Assembly (NCBI GenBank): GCA_019930625.1
Contig: CP082844.1
Span: 6,820,001-6,884,000 of the forward strand
DNA: 64,000 nt
From: Nocardia asteroides
GTDB lineage: Bacteria; Actinomycetota; Actinomycetes; Mycobacteriales; Mycobacteriaceae
Direction: 5' to 3'
The notes under the pieces are model-generated. The model made no database searches, was not told where the DNA came from, and saw only the letters and a list, made by a program, of their open reading frames with translations. This document shows positions 18,797 through 31,044 of the stretch, in pieces. Numbering within the stretch: position 1 is the first letter of the stretch; the number at the start of each line of letters is the position of its first letter. Made by a program: the position numbers and the translations under genes.

Positions 18797-18956
18797 GATC
18801 CGCTGCTCCTTATACGTTCCTGCCCGTTGCCTCGCCGAGCGTAGCGAGGCCGATCAGGGCCGACCTCGCTTTCGTGCGGTCCAGCTCTGAATAGACGCTA
18901 CCGCTTGACGGCACTCGAGTGCCGCGCCTGCGCGCGGCGTGTTCGGCCCGCCCTGG

Positions 18957-19421
18957 TCAGCGCCATTGCGGTCCGCCATCGAAATGAACGTCGAACCGGT
19001 CGTGCAATTCGTTCATGCTGTCCCAGTCCGCCTCCCCGCGTGCGATCCGGCCGAGTTGCCGGAAGTATTCGAAGCGGACGATACCGGGTGTGAGCACAGC
19101 CAGGAATTCAGCAGGCCCGTCGGCGGTGGCGCCGAAGGCGTGCACGACGCCCGGCGCAACCACCACCAGGCCACCTTTGCCCACCACGCTCCGGGTGCCG
19201 TCGACGAGAAACTCCATCGCGCCGCCGAGCACATAGAAGATCTCGGTCGACTTCATATGGTGGTGTGGCCGGGTGCCGTCCGCGCCCGCGGCCAGAGTCA
19301 GGCGATTGGCGCCGAACAGCCCTCCGGAGTTCTCGCTGTCCTCGAGCAGCCGGAACGACCCGCCGCCGGGCAGCGGAACCGCTTCGACATCGGCCTCGTG
19401 GACGATGAAAGACCCTGTCAT
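18957..19421 (-). CDS. Cupin-domain protein
   Basis: A 154-residue single-domain cupin. The metal-binding motif 1 is 'RPHHHMKSTEIFYVLGG' and motif 2 ends near 'GVVHAF'. Substrate unknown. The start at 19421 has GAGGAGAG upstream. It sits between xerD and parA, which otherwise belong to a conserved gene order, so it looks like an insertion into that block. Confidence 0.82.
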   Translation of the reverse strand: MTGSFIVHEADVEAVPLPGGGSFRLLEDSENSGGLFGANRLTLAAGADGTRPHHHMKSTEIFYVLGGAMEFLVDGTRSVVGKGGLVVVAPGVVHAFGATADGPAEFLAVLTPGIVRFEYFRQLGRIARGEADWDSMNELHDRFDVHFDGGPQWR

Positions 19422-19550
19422 ACAACTCTCCTCGCGTCGTGGTCCGAAGGCCGCGATCGAATGCGCACGCCCGCTCCACAACAACCGGACCGCAGTCCGA
19501 TTTGTTCCGCTCTGGATTCCGTCTTCCCCCAGAGGGACTCGCGGAGACGG

Positions 19551-20495
19551 TCACCGCGCTCTCGGATGTGCGGTGGCCCAGACTTCGCGCATGGTGTTGA
19601 CCGTGACGAGGGTGTAGATCTGGGTGGTGGTCACCGAGGCGTGGCCGAGCAACTCCTGCACCACACGCACGTCGGCGCCACCGTCGAGCAAATGAGTGGC
19701 GAAGGAGTGGCGCAGCGTATGTGGCGACACCACCGCCGCGATACCCGCGCGTTCGGCCGCGGTGTGCAGGACTTGCCAGGCACTCTGCCGTGACAATCGC
19801 GCCCCGCGGGCATTCAGGAAAAGGGCTCCGGCGTTGCCCTTTCCCCGCGCGGCGAGCACGGGCCGTCCACGGACCAGGTAGGCGTCCACGGCAGCGAGCG
19901 CGGGACGTCCGATCGGCACCAAGCGCTGTTTGCCCCCCTTGCCGCGCAGCACGACCGCCCGTTCCTCGATGTCGAGATCATCGACGTCCAAGCCGACCGT
20001 TTCCGAGATCCTGGCGCCGGTGGAGTACAGCAATTCCAGCAGCGCGCGGTCACGCAGGCCGCGCGGTCCGCCGTCGGCTCCTCCCGCGGCCTCAGCGGGC
20101 CCGCCGCCCGCCGCCTCCAGCAATCTCAGCACCTGGTCGTAGGGCAGCGCCTTGGGCAACCTGCGTCCTGGCGCGGGCGGCTTGACCGCGTGCGCCACGT
20201 CGGTGCCGGTCAGTCCCTCCGCGGCGGCGAAGCGATGCCAGCCGCGCACCGCGATCAGCGCGCGGGCCACCGAACTCGCCGCCAGCGGGGGGTGCCCGCC
20301 ACCGCCCGAGCGCAACGCCACGGTGAACTCGGCGACGTCGGATTCGGCGACCCCGTCGAGCGAGCCGATGCCGCGCCCGGCCAGGAAGTCGAGATAGCGA
20401 CCGAGGTCGCGCCGGTAGGCGCCCAAGGTGTTGGGCGCGACGCCGCGCTCGACGGCGAGGTGGTCGAGATAGGCGTCGAGCTCGCGACCGAGCAC
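19551..20495 (-). CDS. xerD: Site-specific tyrosine recombinase XerD
   Basis: A 314-residue tyrosine recombinase that resolves chromosome dimers at dif with XerC. An N-terminal SAM-like core-binding domain is followed by the catalytic domain: Arg in 'STGARISE', '[12 protein letters not shown]' for His-x-x-Arg, '[14 protein letters not shown]' for His and the nucleophilic Tyr. Starts with GTG seven bases after the NUDIX gene. Corresponds to Rv1701. Confidence 0.94.
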   Translation of the reverse strand: MLGRELDAYLDHLAVERGVAPNTLGAYRRDLGRYLDFLAGRGIGSLDGVAESDVAEFTVALRSGGGGHPPLAASSVARALIAVRGWHRFAAAEGLTGTDVAHAVKPPAPGRRLPKALPYDQVLRLLEAAGGGPAEAAGGADGGPRGLRDRALLELLYSTGARISETVGLDVDDLDIEERAVVLRGKGGKQRLVPIGRPALAAVDAYLVRGRPVLAARGKGNAGALFLNARGARLSRQSAWQVLHTAAERAGIAAVVSPHTLRHSFATHLLDGGADVRVVQELLGHASVTTTQIYTLVTVNTMREVWATAHPRAR

Positions 20496-20502
20496 CTTCG
20501 GG

Positions 20503-21159
20503 TCAGTCTTCGGACCCCTCCGCCTTGCGGCGGAGGAAGGCCGTGGGCTGCCCGTCCCAGGGTGCGTCCGGCGGCCTCGGGTCGATGCCGCCCGCTCGCG
20601 CGGCCGCCAGCGCGAGCACGCCCGCGACCGCCGTGGCGTTGACGATCTCCCCGGCCAGCGCGGCGCGGACGGCCTCGTCGACCGGCATGCGGACCACTTC
20701 CAGGTCCGCCTCCTCCAGTTCCGGCTCCGGGCGGTCGGTTTCGTACAGATCCCGCGCCAGGTAGACCCGCAGCGCTTCGTCGGTGAATCCGGGCGAGAGC
20801 ACCACGTCCACCAGAACCGCCCATTCCCGGGCGGCCAACCCGGTTTCCTCGGCCAGCTCCCGGCGCGCTGCCAGGAGCGGATCCTCGCCGGGGAGGTCGA
20901 GCAGGCCTGCGGGCAGCTCGAGCAGCCGCCTGCCGATCGGGTGACGGTACTGGTTGATCAGCACCACGTTGTCGTCGTCATCGATAGCGGCGACGGCGAC
21001 GGCGCCGTGGTGCTCGATCACCTCGCGCTCGACGACCCGCCCGCCCGGCATCCGCACCTGGTCGAGCCGCAACGCCAGGATGGCGCCGCTGTAGACGGTC
21101 TTGCCGGAGACGATCTCGAAGTCGTGGCTACCCGGCTCGGCAGCTCCCCCGTCGGTCAT
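20503..21159 (-). CDS. NUDIX hydrolase, ADP-ribose pyrophosphatase type
   Basis: A 218-residue NUDIX enzyme. The NUDIX box is '[18 protein letters not shown]', preceded by '[12 protein letters not shown]', typical of ADP-ribose pyrophosphatases. It would hydrolyse ADP-ribose to AMP and ribose 5-phosphate. The start is taken at 21159, four bases after the pyrG stop, with GGAAAAGG within the pyrG end as ribosome binding site. Corresponds to Rv1700. Confidence 0.92.
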   Translation of the reverse strand: MTDGGAAEPGSHDFEIVSGKTVYSGAILALRLDQVRMPGGRVVEREVIEHHGAVAVAAIDDDDNVVLINQYRHPIGRRLLELPAGLLDLPGEDPLLAARRELAEETGLAAREWAVLVDVVLSPGFTDEALRVYLARDLYETDRPEPELEEADLEVVRMPVDEAVRAALAGEIVNATAVAGVLALAAARAGGIDPRPPDAPWDGQPTAFLRRKAEGSED

Positions 21160-21163
21160 GCCG

Positions 21164-22891
<1,728 letters not shown>

Positions 22892-23118
22892 TCACGGTAA
22901 CACGAATCCGCCCGTCCGTTCGAATGCCACGCGAGTTTGCTCACCAGTCGCCAGGCCGCCGATCAGAGCATCGGCGGCCCGAGTGTGAGCCGGGTCGCGT
23001 CACGCTGGGCACGGGTGACCGGTAGCCGGAGCCGGGCGACCCACCGCAACGGTTGTCGGAGGCCCGAGCGGGCGCGGGAATCCCCTGGCTCCGGCGGTGA
23101 CGGAAGTCGTCGGGCCGC

Positions 23119-24063
23119 TCAGCCCGGGACCGCGGCCAGGGTCAGCGAGGCGGCTTTGGCGCCGGTGCCGTAGCGGCCCGCGCCGCCGCCGAGCTGTTCA
23201 CCGAGCGCGAGCACGGTGGTGACGCGGCCGAGCTCTCGTTCGAGGTTGTCGACGGTGCTCACCTGGGCCGCGAGCGCGGCGTCGGCGCGGACGACGGCGA
23301 TCGGCCCCTGCCCGTCCGCGGCGCCGGCGCGACCGGCGAGGACCACCCCGGTGCCACGGCCACGCAGGGCTCCGGCGAAGCGGGCGATATTCGCCCCAGC
23401 ACTGTTCTCGGCGGCGTCGATGCCGTCGCCGGTGATCACGACCGCGAGCTGCGCGGGCCGGACCGGCGTGTCACCATAGGCGAGGAAACCGCCACCGCGC
23501 AGGGTCTCCAGCACCAGCTCGAGCTCCTGCGGAGTGCCCCGAGGTTGCCCGTTGGCCGGGTCCAACAGCAGGACCAGGCCGAGCAGATCACCGGCCATAC
23601 TGCCCTGGTCCACCGCGCCGGTACGCAGTTGCGCACCCGCCGGGATGACGTTGGTGACGGCCGTGCGCATCCGGTCGCCCTCGGTCGCGTCGGCGAATGC
23701 CTCGGTCAGCGCGATCCGGCCGGTGACGCCGGCGCCGGACATCTCGAGTGATCGGGTCACCGCGTCGACGTCCCCGGGGTCGGCGTCCGGCGTGGTGAAC
23801 ACCACGACGCCGCGGTCGGCGAGCGCACCGCCGAGGATGCGACCGGAGGATCCGGCGATGAACCGGTCGGCGGCGCCGGCCTGGTCCCCGAGCCTGCGGT
23901 TCTGCTCGGTCAGGGTGTCGACCTGCTGCCGCAGATCGGTCTTGTCCGCCCGCAATCCCGACAGCAGATCGGCCGCGAGCGTCTGGGATCCGAGCACCAC
24001 TCCGATCGCGAGTGCGAGGAAGATCGCGGCAATCGAGATGGCGTGCCGGCGCATCGATATCAT
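23119..24063 (-). CDS. Copper transporter/septation protein, MctB/SteB family
   Basis: A 314-residue membrane-anchored protein. One N-terminal transmembrane helix (about residues 8-28, 'ISIAAIFLALAIGVVLGS') is followed by a coiled coil (about 35-60) and an extracytoplasmic domain. The family is known as MctB (copper resistance, Rv1698) in mycobacteria and SteB (cell division) in corynebacteria. The ATG at 24063 has AAAGGGAGA just upstream; a longer frame overlaps steA. It follows steA with a 10-base gap. Confidence 0.9.
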   Translation of the reverse strand: MISMRRHAISIAAIFLALAIGVVLGSQTLAADLLSGLRADKTDLRQQVDTLTEQNRRLGDQAGAADRFIAGSSGRILGGALADRGVVVFTTPDADPGDVDAVTRSLEMSGAGVTGRIALTEAFADATEGDRMRTAVTNVIPAGAQLRTGAVDQGSMAGDLLGLVLLLDPANGQPRGTPQELELVLETLRGGGFLAYGDTPVRPAQLAVVITGDGIDAAENSAGANIARFAGALRGRGTGVVLAGRAGAADGQGPIAVVRADAALAAQVSTVDNLERELGRVTTVLALGEQLGGGAGRYGTGAKAASLTLAAVPG

Positions 24064-24073
24064 CGTTCTCCCT

Positions 24074-25288
24074 TTAGAGTTCCCACGATCCGAACTGCCC
24101 TTGGGCCCACCGCGCGAAGCGGTTCCAGGTGTCCACACCCCAATCCGTGAAGTCCCCGCCACTGTTGGACGCCAGCAAAACGACGATCACGGCGACCAGC
24201 GCCGCCAGCACCACCAGCGCGACGGCGATCCCGGACACCCGGCTGCCGTACAGGGTCGCGACGGCTTTCGCGTCCATCAGCTTCGTGCCGACCTTGAGCC
24301 GGGTGAGGAACGTAGCCGGATTGCTGTCGCGGCGGCCGCGATCGAAGAAGTCGTCGAGCGAAGCGGGCGCTCCCGCCGTGACGATCAGTGCGGCGCCGTG
24401 ATGATCGGCCAGCAGCAGCGCCAGGTCGGCGGCCGAACCCGAGGAGGGGAAGGTCGTCGCGCCGATGCCGAGGTCCTGGATGCGTTCCAGCCCCTTCGCG
24501 TGGCCGTCGGTGTCGGCGGGAAGAATCACCTCGGCGCCGCATTTCATCGTCGCGGAAGTGATCTCGTCGGGGTCTCCGACGATGACGTCGGGCCGATAGC
24601 CCCGCCTGCGCAGCGTGTCGGCGCCCCGGCCGACGCCGATCAGGATCGGGGCGTACTCCTTGATGAACGGCTTGAGCCGCTGCAGATCCTCGGCGTGATC
24701 CGGGCCGTCTGCGACGACGACCACGTGCCGGTGCTTCATCACCAGGTTCAGTTCCGGGACGCCGAAGCCGTCGATGAGCAGCGCGCTCTCCGTCCGGATG
24801 AACTCGATGGTGTTGCCCGCGAAGGCTTCCAGGTGATCGGCCAGTCCATTGCGCGCCTCGATCATCCGCTCCGCGATGGCGGACCGGGTGAGCTCGATGC
24901 CCTCGACGAGGACCTCCGGCTCCTTCTTGATCAGCTTGTCGGCGTAGACCACGCCGTCGACGACGCGGACCTTGACGCCGTCTTTGATCTTCTTGAACGC
25001 GTCCGAGCTCACGGTGTCCAGCAGCAGGATCCCGTTGGCCACGAGCGCTTCGGGACCCAGATTCGGGTAGCGGCCGGAGATGGACGGCGAAGTGTTGATC
25101 ACCGCGCCGACGCGCGCCTCGACCAGCCGGTCGGCGGTCATCCGGTCCAGGTCCATCTCGTCGAGGATGACGATGTCGCCCGGCCCGACCCGCCCGAGCA
25201 GCCGCCGGGTGTTGCGATCCACCCGGGCCGTCCCGATCAGACCAGGAAGCGTTTCGGTGTTTCTCGACAACAGCGCCGGCATCCTCAT
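24074..25288 (-). CDS. steA: Cytokinetic ring protein SteA-like
   Basis: A 404-residue protein, corresponding to Rv1697 and corynebacterial SteA. 'GDIVILDEMDLDR', 'GNTIEFIRTES', 'KPFIKEYAPILIGVGRGAD', 'PDVIVGDPDEI' and 'GSAADLALLLADHHGAALIV' form a thiamin-pyrophosphokinase-like catalytic fold of unproven activity. A C-terminal transmembrane segment ('VALVVLAALVAVIVVLL') is followed by a short tail. Its partner in corynebacteria is SteB; the pair recruits peptidoglycan hydrolysis to the septum. Start at 25288 (MRMPALLSRN) by family agreement. Confidence 0.92.
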   Translation of the reverse strand: MRMPALLSRNTETLPGLIGTARVDRNTRRLLGRVGPGDIVILDEMDLDRMTADRLVEARVGAVINTSPSISGRYPNLGPEALVANGILLLDTVSSDAFKKIKDGVKVRVVDGVVYADKLIKKEPEVLVEGIELTRSAIAERMIEARNGLADHLEAFAGNTIEFIRTESALLIDGFGVPELNLVMKHRHVVVVADGPDHAEDLQRLKPFIKEYAPILIGVGRGADTLRRRGYRPDVIVGDPDEITSATMKCGAEVILPADTDGHAKGLERIQDLGIGATTFPSSGSAADLALLLADHHGAALIVTAGAPASLDDFFDRGRRDSNPATFLTRLKVGTKLMDAKAVATLYGSRVSGIAVALVVLAALVAVIVVLLASNSGGDFTDWGVDTWNRFARWAQGQFGSWEL

Positions 25289-25867
25289 GCGCCGATGATG
25301 GCGGCAAACTCTCAACCATTGGTGGAGGCGCGCCGTCTCATCGCCTGCATTCGTCCACCGTTTCTCCGTCTGACGATCGCCCGAACAAGGCCCGGCATCC
25401 GGCCGCCAGCACCGGAATGCAACGCGACGCTCGACATAAGTTTCAATATTTATGCTGGTAAAGCGGATTTCCCAAGCAATCCGAGAATGCGGATAGACGA
25501 TCATGACACTCGGCCCGATCGTCCGCGCCGCCGTGTGAACCGCGGCGATACGACCGGCGTTTCCAACCAGACCACGCGCCGCATTACAGCCCGGTTCGAA
25601 GTTCAGCGAACGAGCCGCTACCGCGCCGATAAACCGTTCTGATTGTCGGCCGCCGCGACAACCCCAACGTTTCTGGCGAGGCTGCTGCGCCGCTCGACCC
25701 GGAGCAGATCCGCGAACCGATTCAGGACCGGTTGGCGTCGGCATTTCGATCATTGATCACCAGCCCGCACGGCTCCGCGCCGAGTGTGACGCGGACGACA
25801 CGTGCACCGAGTGGCGCACCCGGTAGCTATATGCTGCCGGTCACAGATAGTTCGAAGAGGAGAACCT
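25289..25867. other. Intergenic region with an AT-rich patch
   Basis: About 580 bases between two divergent genes. No gene recognised. At 25431-25465 there is an unusually AT-rich patch including CATAA and TTATG in inverted orientation; it may be promoter or operator DNA for steA. Confidence 0.4.
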
Positions 25868-26287
25868 ATGGCCAGCACCACCGTCGACGCCGTCATCGCC
25901 GCCCCGCGCGAGGTCGTCTATCGGCTCTTCGCCGACCGCGAGAGCATCAGCCCCTTCATTCCCGTGCAGGTCAAGCTGGTCAAGCCCGGCCTCACCGAAC
26001 GGGAAGGCGTCGGCGCCCAGCACCTGATCGGCCTCGGCCCGGTCGGCGTCACCGAGGAGATCACCAAGCTCGTGCCCGGCGAGCGGATGGAGTACAAGAT
26101 CGTCAAGGGCGCGCCGGTGAAACGCCACGTCGGCATCGTCACCTTCGCCGACGCGGACAACGGCACCCTGGTCTCCTACACGATGGACTCCGACCCGAAG
26201 CTGCCGGTGCCCGCCAAGGTGCTGGAATTCGGATTGAAGAACCTGATCGGCCAGTTCATCAAGGGCGCGCAGAAGGCGGTGCGCTGA
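25868..26287 (+). CDS. SRPBCC family protein
   Basis: A 139-residue single-domain START/Bet v1-like protein. The pattern 'VIAAPREVVYRLFADRES' at the start, 'GERMEYKIVKGAPVKRHVG' in the middle and a long C-terminal helix is typical of the polyketide cyclase/dehydrase family, which binds a hydrophobic ligand. Ligand unknown. The ATG at 25868 has AAGAGGAG upstream. It converges on recN with a 9-base gap. Confidence 0.85.
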   Translation: MASTTVDAVIAAPREVVYRLFADRESISPFIPVQVKLVKPGLTEREGVGAQHLIGLGPVGVTEEITKLVPGERMEYKIVKGAPVKRHVGIVTFADADNGTLVSYTMDSDPKLPVPAKVLEFGLKNLIGQFIKGAQKAVR

Positions 26288-26296
26288 CCGGCGCGC

Positions 26297-28081
26297 TCAG
26301 CGCGTCGCCGCCTCGGCGCCCGCTTTCTCGGCGCGCGCCGTCGCCAGCAGTTCCTCCGCGTGCGCCCGGCCGGTCTCGGTGTCGTCGAGACCGGCCAGCA
26401 TGCGCGCCAGTTCGATCACCCGCTCGTCGTTGGTGAGCGCACGCACGCCACTGTTCACGGCGCCCTTGCCGTCATCGGATTTGTCGACGACCAGGTGCGT
26501 GTCGGCGAACGCCGCGACCTGCGGCAGATGGGTCACCACGATCACCTGGTGGGTACGCGCCAGCCGGGCCAGCCTGCGCCCGATCTCCACCGCGGCCCGG
26601 CCGCCGACACCGGCGTCGACCTCGTCGAACACCATGGTCGCTCCGTGATCGGAACCGGCGAGCACCACTTCCAGCGCGAGCATCACACGCGACAACTCGC
26701 CGCCGGATGCGCTCTTGCTCAACGGCAACGACTGCGCTCCCGAATGCGCCGACAGCCGGAATTCCGCCTCGTCGACGCCTGTGGTCCCGGCGTGCAACTC
26801 CCGGCCGTCGATGGTGAGCGGCGCCGAGTCCTGCGCGCTCGCGGGCAGCGGCCGCACCTCGACCTCCAAGCGCGCTTTCCCCATCGCCAGGCCACCCAGC
26901 TCGGCGCTCACCGCGGCCGCCAGCTTGCCCGCGGCCTTGGCCCGCGCGGCGCTCAGCTTCTTCGCCGCCTCGCGCACCCGATCGGCGGCGGTCTCCACCT
27001 CGGCGGCGAGCTTGGCCAGCGCCTCCTCGGAGACATCGAGCGAGCCGAGCCGGCTGCGCGCCTCCTGCGCCCAGGCGAGCACCCCGTCGATGTCGGGTGC
27101 GTACTTACGGGTCAGCGTCTTCAGTTCGGCCTGCCGGGTGAGCAGCGAATCCAGGGCTCCCGGGTCTGAAGGCAGGTCGGAGAGGTACCCGCTCAGCTCG
27201 GTGGTCACGTCGACCACCACCGCGATGGCATCGGCCAAGCGCGGCGCGAGCGCGACCAGCGCCGGATCGTCGGCGGCCTCGATGCGGGCGCGCGCGGCGC
27301 CGAGCGCTTCCAGCGCGCCGGAACCGTCTTCGGGTGCGTCGGCCGCTCCGGCGAGCGCACCGTGAGCGGTGGCCGCCGCGTCTCGCAGCGAATCCAGATC
27401 GCTGAGCCTGCGCACCTCGTCGACGATGCGCACGTCTTCGCCGGGTTCGGGCGCGACGGCGTCGATTTCGTTCAACGAGTGCTTGAGCCGATCGGCCTCG
27501 AGGGCCAATTCCCTGCTGCGCGCGGTCCGTTCGAGCAGTTCGGTGCGGGCGTCGAGCCACGATCGGCGCAGCACCTGGTACTTGCGCAGCAGAGCACTCA
27601 CCGTGTCGCCCGCGAATCGGTCCAGCGCCGACAACTGCAGCTCGGGGCGCTGCAAACGCAGCTGATCGTTCTGGCCGTGCACGGTCAGCAACGGCGCCGT
27701 GAAGTCGGCCAGCACCGAGGCCGGGACGCCGCGGCCGCCGAGATGGGCACGGGAGCGTCCATCGCTGCCGACCGTGCGGATCGCGATGACGCTGCCGTCG
27801 TCGTCCTGCTCGGCCGCGGCCGCTTCGAGCACCTGCGCGACCTCGGCACGGGCGGCTTCGTTGACGTCGTCGACGGTGAAGCGGCCCTCCACCACGGCGC
27901 GGGACGCGCCGAGCCGCACGCGGCCCGCGTCCGCGCGGGCGCCGCTGAGCAGATGCAGGCTGGTCACCACCATCGTCTTGCCCGCGCCGGTCTCGCCGGT
28001 CAGGCAGGTCAGGCCCGCATGGAATTGCGCGGTCGCCTTGGAAATGACGCCAAGGCCGTCAATCCTGATCTCTGTCAGCAC
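26297..28081 (-). CDS. recN: DNA repair protein RecN
   Basis: A 594-residue SMC-like ATPase for double-strand break repair. Walker A 'GETGAGKTM' is near residue 31, two long coiled-coil arms surround residues about 160-380, and the signature '[15 protein letters not shown]' and Walker B '[12 protein letters not shown]' are near the end. The GTG at 28081 ([13 protein letters not shown]) is the usual RecN start; it overlaps nadK by 23 bases. Corresponds to Rv1696. Confidence 0.95.
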   Translation of the reverse strand: MLTEIRIDGLGVISKATAQFHAGLTCLTGETGAGKTMVVTSLHLLSGARADAGRVRLGASRAVVEGRFTVDDVNEAARAEVAQVLEAAAAEQDDDGSVIAIRTVGSDGRSRAHLGGRGVPASVLADFTAPLLTVHGQNDQLRLQRPELQLSALDRFAGDTVSALLRKYQVLRRSWLDARTELLERTARSRELALEADRLKHSLNEIDAVAPEPGEDVRIVDEVRRLSDLDSLRDAAATAHGALAGAADAPEDGSGALEALGAARARIEAADDPALVALAPRLADAIAVVVDVTTELSGYLSDLPSDPGALDSLLTRQAELKTLTRKYAPDIDGVLAWAQEARSRLGSLDVSEEALAKLAAEVETAADRVREAAKKLSAARAKAAGKLAAAVSAELGGLAMGKARLEVEVRPLPASAQDSAPLTIDGRELHAGTTGVDEAEFRLSAHSGAQSLPLSKSASGGELSRVMLALEVVLAGSDHGATMVFDEVDAGVGGRAAVEIGRRLARLARTHQVIVVTHLPQVAAFADTHLVVDKSDDGKGAVNSGVRALTNDERVIELARMLAGLDDTETGRAHAEELLATARAEKAGAEAATR

Positions 28082-29018
28082 TCGTGCTCTCCGTTCGCCG
28101 TCGGCCACGCCAGCCTGTCACGGGCAATTGGAACTTCCGCACCATCCGGTCGGCGAACGGTGCGGAGTCCAGCCGCACCCAGCGCACCGGTTCGGCGCCG
28201 CGAAACGCCTCGACCCGGCCCCCGCTGGGCAGTGCGAGCGTGCGCCTGCCGTCCAGGAAAACTATCGCATCGTGACCTGTCGCCACGGACTCGACCGCGA
28301 TCCGCGAATCCGGGCTGGTGACCAGCGGGCGCGCGAACAAAGCATGGGCATTGCTCGGAATCACGAGCAACGCTTCCAGTTCCGGCCACACCACAGGACC
28401 GCCCGCGGAGAAGGCGTAGGCGGTCGATCCGGTCGGCGTCGCGATGAGGATGCCGTCGCAGCCGAAGGCCGACACCGGCCGGCCGTCGACCTCCAGCACC
28501 ACTTCCAGCACGCCCATGCGGGAAGCGTTCTCGATGCTCGCCTCGTTCAACGCCCAACCGCTGTCGGTGATCTCGTCGTCGACCCGGACCGTGACGTCGA
28601 TCGTCATCCGATGCTCGATCGTGTAGTCGCGCCGGACCACCTGTGCGAGCGCATCGTCCAGATGCTCGGCCTCCGCCTCGGTGAGAAAACCGATGCGGCC
28701 GAGGTTGATACCGAGCACCGGCACCGTTGCCGGGCGCGCCAACTCGGCGGCGCGCAGAAAGGTTCCGTCGCCACCGAGCGCGAGCACCATCTCGCAACCG
28801 ACCGCGGCCTGCGGGCTGTGTTCGACCACGCACACCGGATAGCCTCCCGGCTCGGCCGCGAATCGCGTGCTGTCCGCCTCGTCGGCGAGCACACGCAGGC
28901 AGATGCCCGCGTCGGCGAAGATCTTCGCCACCCGGTGGGCGGTCTCGATGATCTCCGCGCGGCCCGGATGGGACACCAGCAGAATCTCCCGGCCGTGGCG
29001 CCGGCCCGGCGCGTTCAC
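28059..29018 (-). CDS. nadK: NAD kinase
   Basis: A 319-residue NAD+ kinase producing NADP+. '[13 protein letters not shown]' is the GGDGT motif and '[10 protein letters not shown]' the NE motif; '[15 protein letters not shown]' is the conserved glycine-rich segment. The ATG overlaps the tlyA stop by 4 bases (ATGA). Corresponds to Rv1695. Confidence 0.96.
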   Translation of the reverse strand: MNAPGRRHGREILLVSHPGRAEIIETAHRVAKIFADAGICLRVLADEADSTRFAAEPGGYPVCVVEHSPQAAVGCEMVLALGGDGTFLRAAELARPATVPVLGINLGRIGFLTEAEAEHLDDALAQVVRRDYTIEHRMTIDVTVRVDDEITDSGWALNEASIENASRMGVLEVVLEVDGRPVSAFGCDGILIATPTGSTAYAFSAGGPVVWPELEALLVIPSNAHALFARPLVTSPDSRIAVESVATGHDAIVFLDGRRTLALPSGGRVEAFRGAEPVRWVRLDSAPFADRMVRKFQLPVTGWRGRRRTESTSADRDQD

Positions 29019-29836
29019 TGTGGACCCTCCTCAACCGCACGCTCGACCAGCGCCGCGACCTGTTCGCCGTCGAACTCGACCGGCCCGTCCTTACGCAACC
29101 ACAAGAAGTATTCGACATTGCCGGACGGACCCGGCAACGGGCTCGCCACGACACCGACAGTGCGCAGGCCCAGCCCTGCGGCGGCCGCCGCCACCGTACG
29201 CACCGCTTCGGCGCGCAGCGCGGGATCACGCACCACGCCGCCGGAACCGACCCGCTCCTTGCCGACCTCGAACTGCGGCTTCACCATGGGCAGCAGGTCG
29301 GCGCCTGCCGCGGCGCAGGCCGCGAGCGCGGGCAGCACCAGGCTCAGCGAAATGAACGACAGGTCGCCCACCACCACTTCGACCGGGCCGCCGATGGTTT
29401 CGAGTGTCAGACCGCGCACGTTGGTCCGGTCGAAGACCCTGACCCGCTCGTCGTTGCGCAGCCGCCACACCAGCTGGCCGTACCCGACGTCGACCGCGAC
29501 GACCTCCCGCGCTTCCCGCGCGAGCAGCACGTCGGTGAAGCCGCCGGTCGAGGCGCCCGCGTCCAGGCAGCGCTTGCCCGACACCGACAGCCCTTCCGGC
29601 TCGAACCGCTCCAGCGCGCCGAGCAGTTTGTGCGCGCCACGCGAGGCCCAGGAGACCTCGTCGGGCTCCTCGCGGACCAGCAGTGGTGTGCCCGCCTCGA
29701 CTGCGGTCGCCGGCTTCACCGCGACCGTTCCAGCTATCAGGACGCGGCCCGCGCCGATCAGCTCGACCGCGTGTTCTCGCGATCGCGCCAATCCGCGGCG
29801 AACCAGCTCCGCGTCCACCCGTGCGCGTCTGGCCAC
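29015..29836 (-). CDS. tlyA: 16S/23S rRNA 2'-O-methyltransferase TlyA
   Basis: A 273-residue protein. An N-terminal S4 RNA-binding domain ('[19 protein letters not shown]') is followed by a Rossmann methyltransferase with SAM motif '[16 protein letters not shown]'. In mycobacteria TlyA methylates 16S C1409 and 23S C1920, and its loss gives capreomycin resistance. GTG start at 29836 by alignment to the mycobacterial protein. The gene lies two bases downstream of the small protein gene and is coupled to nadK. Corresponds to Rv1694. Confidence 0.95.
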   Translation of the reverse strand: MARRARVDAELVRRGLARSREHAVELIGAGRVLIAGTVAVKPATAVEAGTPLLVREEPDEVSWASRGAHKLLGALERFEPEGLSVSGKRCLDAGASTGGFTDVLLAREAREVVAVDVGYGQLVWRLRNDERVRVFDRTNVRGLTLETIGGPVEVVVGDLSFISLSLVLPALAACAAAGADLLPMVKPQFEVGKERVGSGGVVRDPALRAEAVRTVAAAAAGLGLRTVGVVASPLPGPSGNVEYFLWLRKDGPVEFDGEQVAALVERAVEEGPQ

Positions 29837-29837
29837 C

Positions 29838-30140
29838 TCAGATCTTGTCCACCGTGGCCAAGGCCTGTACCAGCACGTCATGTGCCTGCTCCAGGATGCG
29901 AGCGCGACGGGTGATGTCGACTCCGGCCTCCGCGCTCTCGGCCGCGGGCGCGGCCCGGCCGGGGCGGTCGAGTTCGGCGAGCAGACTGTCGACCTCGCCA
30001 CGGATTCGATCCGGATCGGCGGGCTCCGGACGCCCTTGCGCGCCCGGCAGGTGCTGACCGGGCAAGGGCGCCCCGGGGCGGTGACCTTGCTGACCGGCGG
30101 CCGTACCGGGACCGTTCGGACGAGGCATAGGAGTAGTCAT
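29838..30140 (-). CDS. Small conserved hypothetical protein
   Basis: A 100-residue protein. The first half is Pro/Gly/Gln-rich and disordered; residues about 42-100 form a helical segment ('DRIRGEVDSLLAELD', 'ARILEQAHDVLVQALATVD'). It sits between the HAD phosphatase gene and tlyA, the position of the small Rv1693 in mycobacteria, and is separated from tlyA by one base. Function unknown. Confidence 0.75.
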   Translation of the reverse strand: MTTPMPRPNGPGTAAGQQGHRPGAPLPGQHLPGAQGRPEPADPDRIRGEVDSLLAELDRPGRAAPAAESAEAGVDITRRARILEQAHDVLVQALATVDKI

Positions 30141-30153
30141 CGTGGCGTCAACG

Positions 30154-31044
30154 CTATCGGATTTCCGAATCCGACGCGCGTACCGTCACAGCTCGTCCCG
30201 GGTTGCGCTGGAGCAACTCGCCGAGGTCGGCTTCCGGCTCGGCGGCTACGACCGCGTGGTTGAGGGCGTCGAGGGTGTCTGCGACATAGGTCGGGATCTG
30301 CCCGACCGGGGCGTTGCGCAGTTCGTCCAGGGTGCTGACGCCGGTGAGCACCAGCAACGAGTCGAGCCCGACCCGGTTGGCGCCTTCGATATCGGTGTCG
30401 AGACGGTCGCCCACCACCAAGGCGCTGCGGGAACCGGCTCGGACGAGAGCGTCCTCGAGCAGCGGCGCATGCGGTTTGCCCGCCACGATCGGCTCCCGAT
30501 CGGAAGCGGTGCGCAGCGCGGCGACCATCGCACCGTTGCCCGGCGCGAGGCCGCGTTCGTTCGGCAGCGTCCGGTCGGTGTTCGCCGCGACCCAGAGTGC
30601 GTCCGCGCGCAGGGCGTAGGCCGCTTCGGCGAGATCCGGCCATGCGGTGTGAGGTGAATGTCCCTGCACCACAGCGGCGGGAGCGTCGCCGTCGAAGCGC
30701 CGAATCGCGCGCAGCCCGACCGCGTCCACCTCGGCGGCCAGGTCGTCGGTGCCGACGACGAGCACCCGCGCTCCCCGGCCGAGCCGCTCGGCCAGTAACC
30801 GTGCCGCCGCCTGGGCGCTGGTGACCACGTCGTCGGGAGACGCGGGGAAGCCGAGTTCCGACAGATGCACGGCCACGACGTGCGGCCCGCGGCTGGCATT
30901 GTTGGTGACGTACACCAGCCGCTGCTCCGCCTGTCCTGCCGCGGCCAGCGCCTCCGGCGCCCCCTCGATCACCTCGTGACCGCGATACAGCGTGCCGTCC
31001 AGATCCAGCAGCAGGGCTCGGTAGCGATCTCGTAGCCGCTTCAC
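30154..31044 (-). CDS. HAD-superfamily class IIA phosphatase
   Basis: A 296-residue HAD phosphatase of the NagD/pNPPase group. Motif I 'LLLDLDGTLYRG' is near residue 13, motif II threonine in 'VYVTNNASRG', and 'VVGDRLDTDIEGANRVGLD' is motif IV. The C2-type cap lies in the middle. Substrate unknown. The GTG at 31044 has GGAGTGAG upstream; an in-frame GTG lies 24 bases earlier. Corresponds to Rv1692. Confidence 0.9.
   Translation of the reverse strand: MKRLRDRYRALLLDLDGTLYRGHEVIEGAPEALAAAGQAEQRLVYVTNNASRGPHVVAVHLSELGFPASPDDVVTSAQAAARLLAERLGRGARVLVVGTDDLAAEVDAVGLRAIRRFDGDAPAAVVQGHSPHTAWPDLAEAAYALRADALWVAANTDRTLPNERGLAPGNGAMVAALRTASDREPIVAGKPHAPLLEDALVRAGSRSALVVGDRLDTDIEGANRVGLDSLLVLTGVSTLDELRNAPVGQIPTYVADTLDALNHAVVAAEPEADLGELLQRNPGRAVTVRASDSEIR

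Noticed and set aside
19551..20495. XerD-like recombinase as a sign of an integrated mobile element
   Set aside because: It sits in a conserved core gene order with pyrG and NUDIX, has no flanking repeats or tRNA and matches housekeeping XerD.
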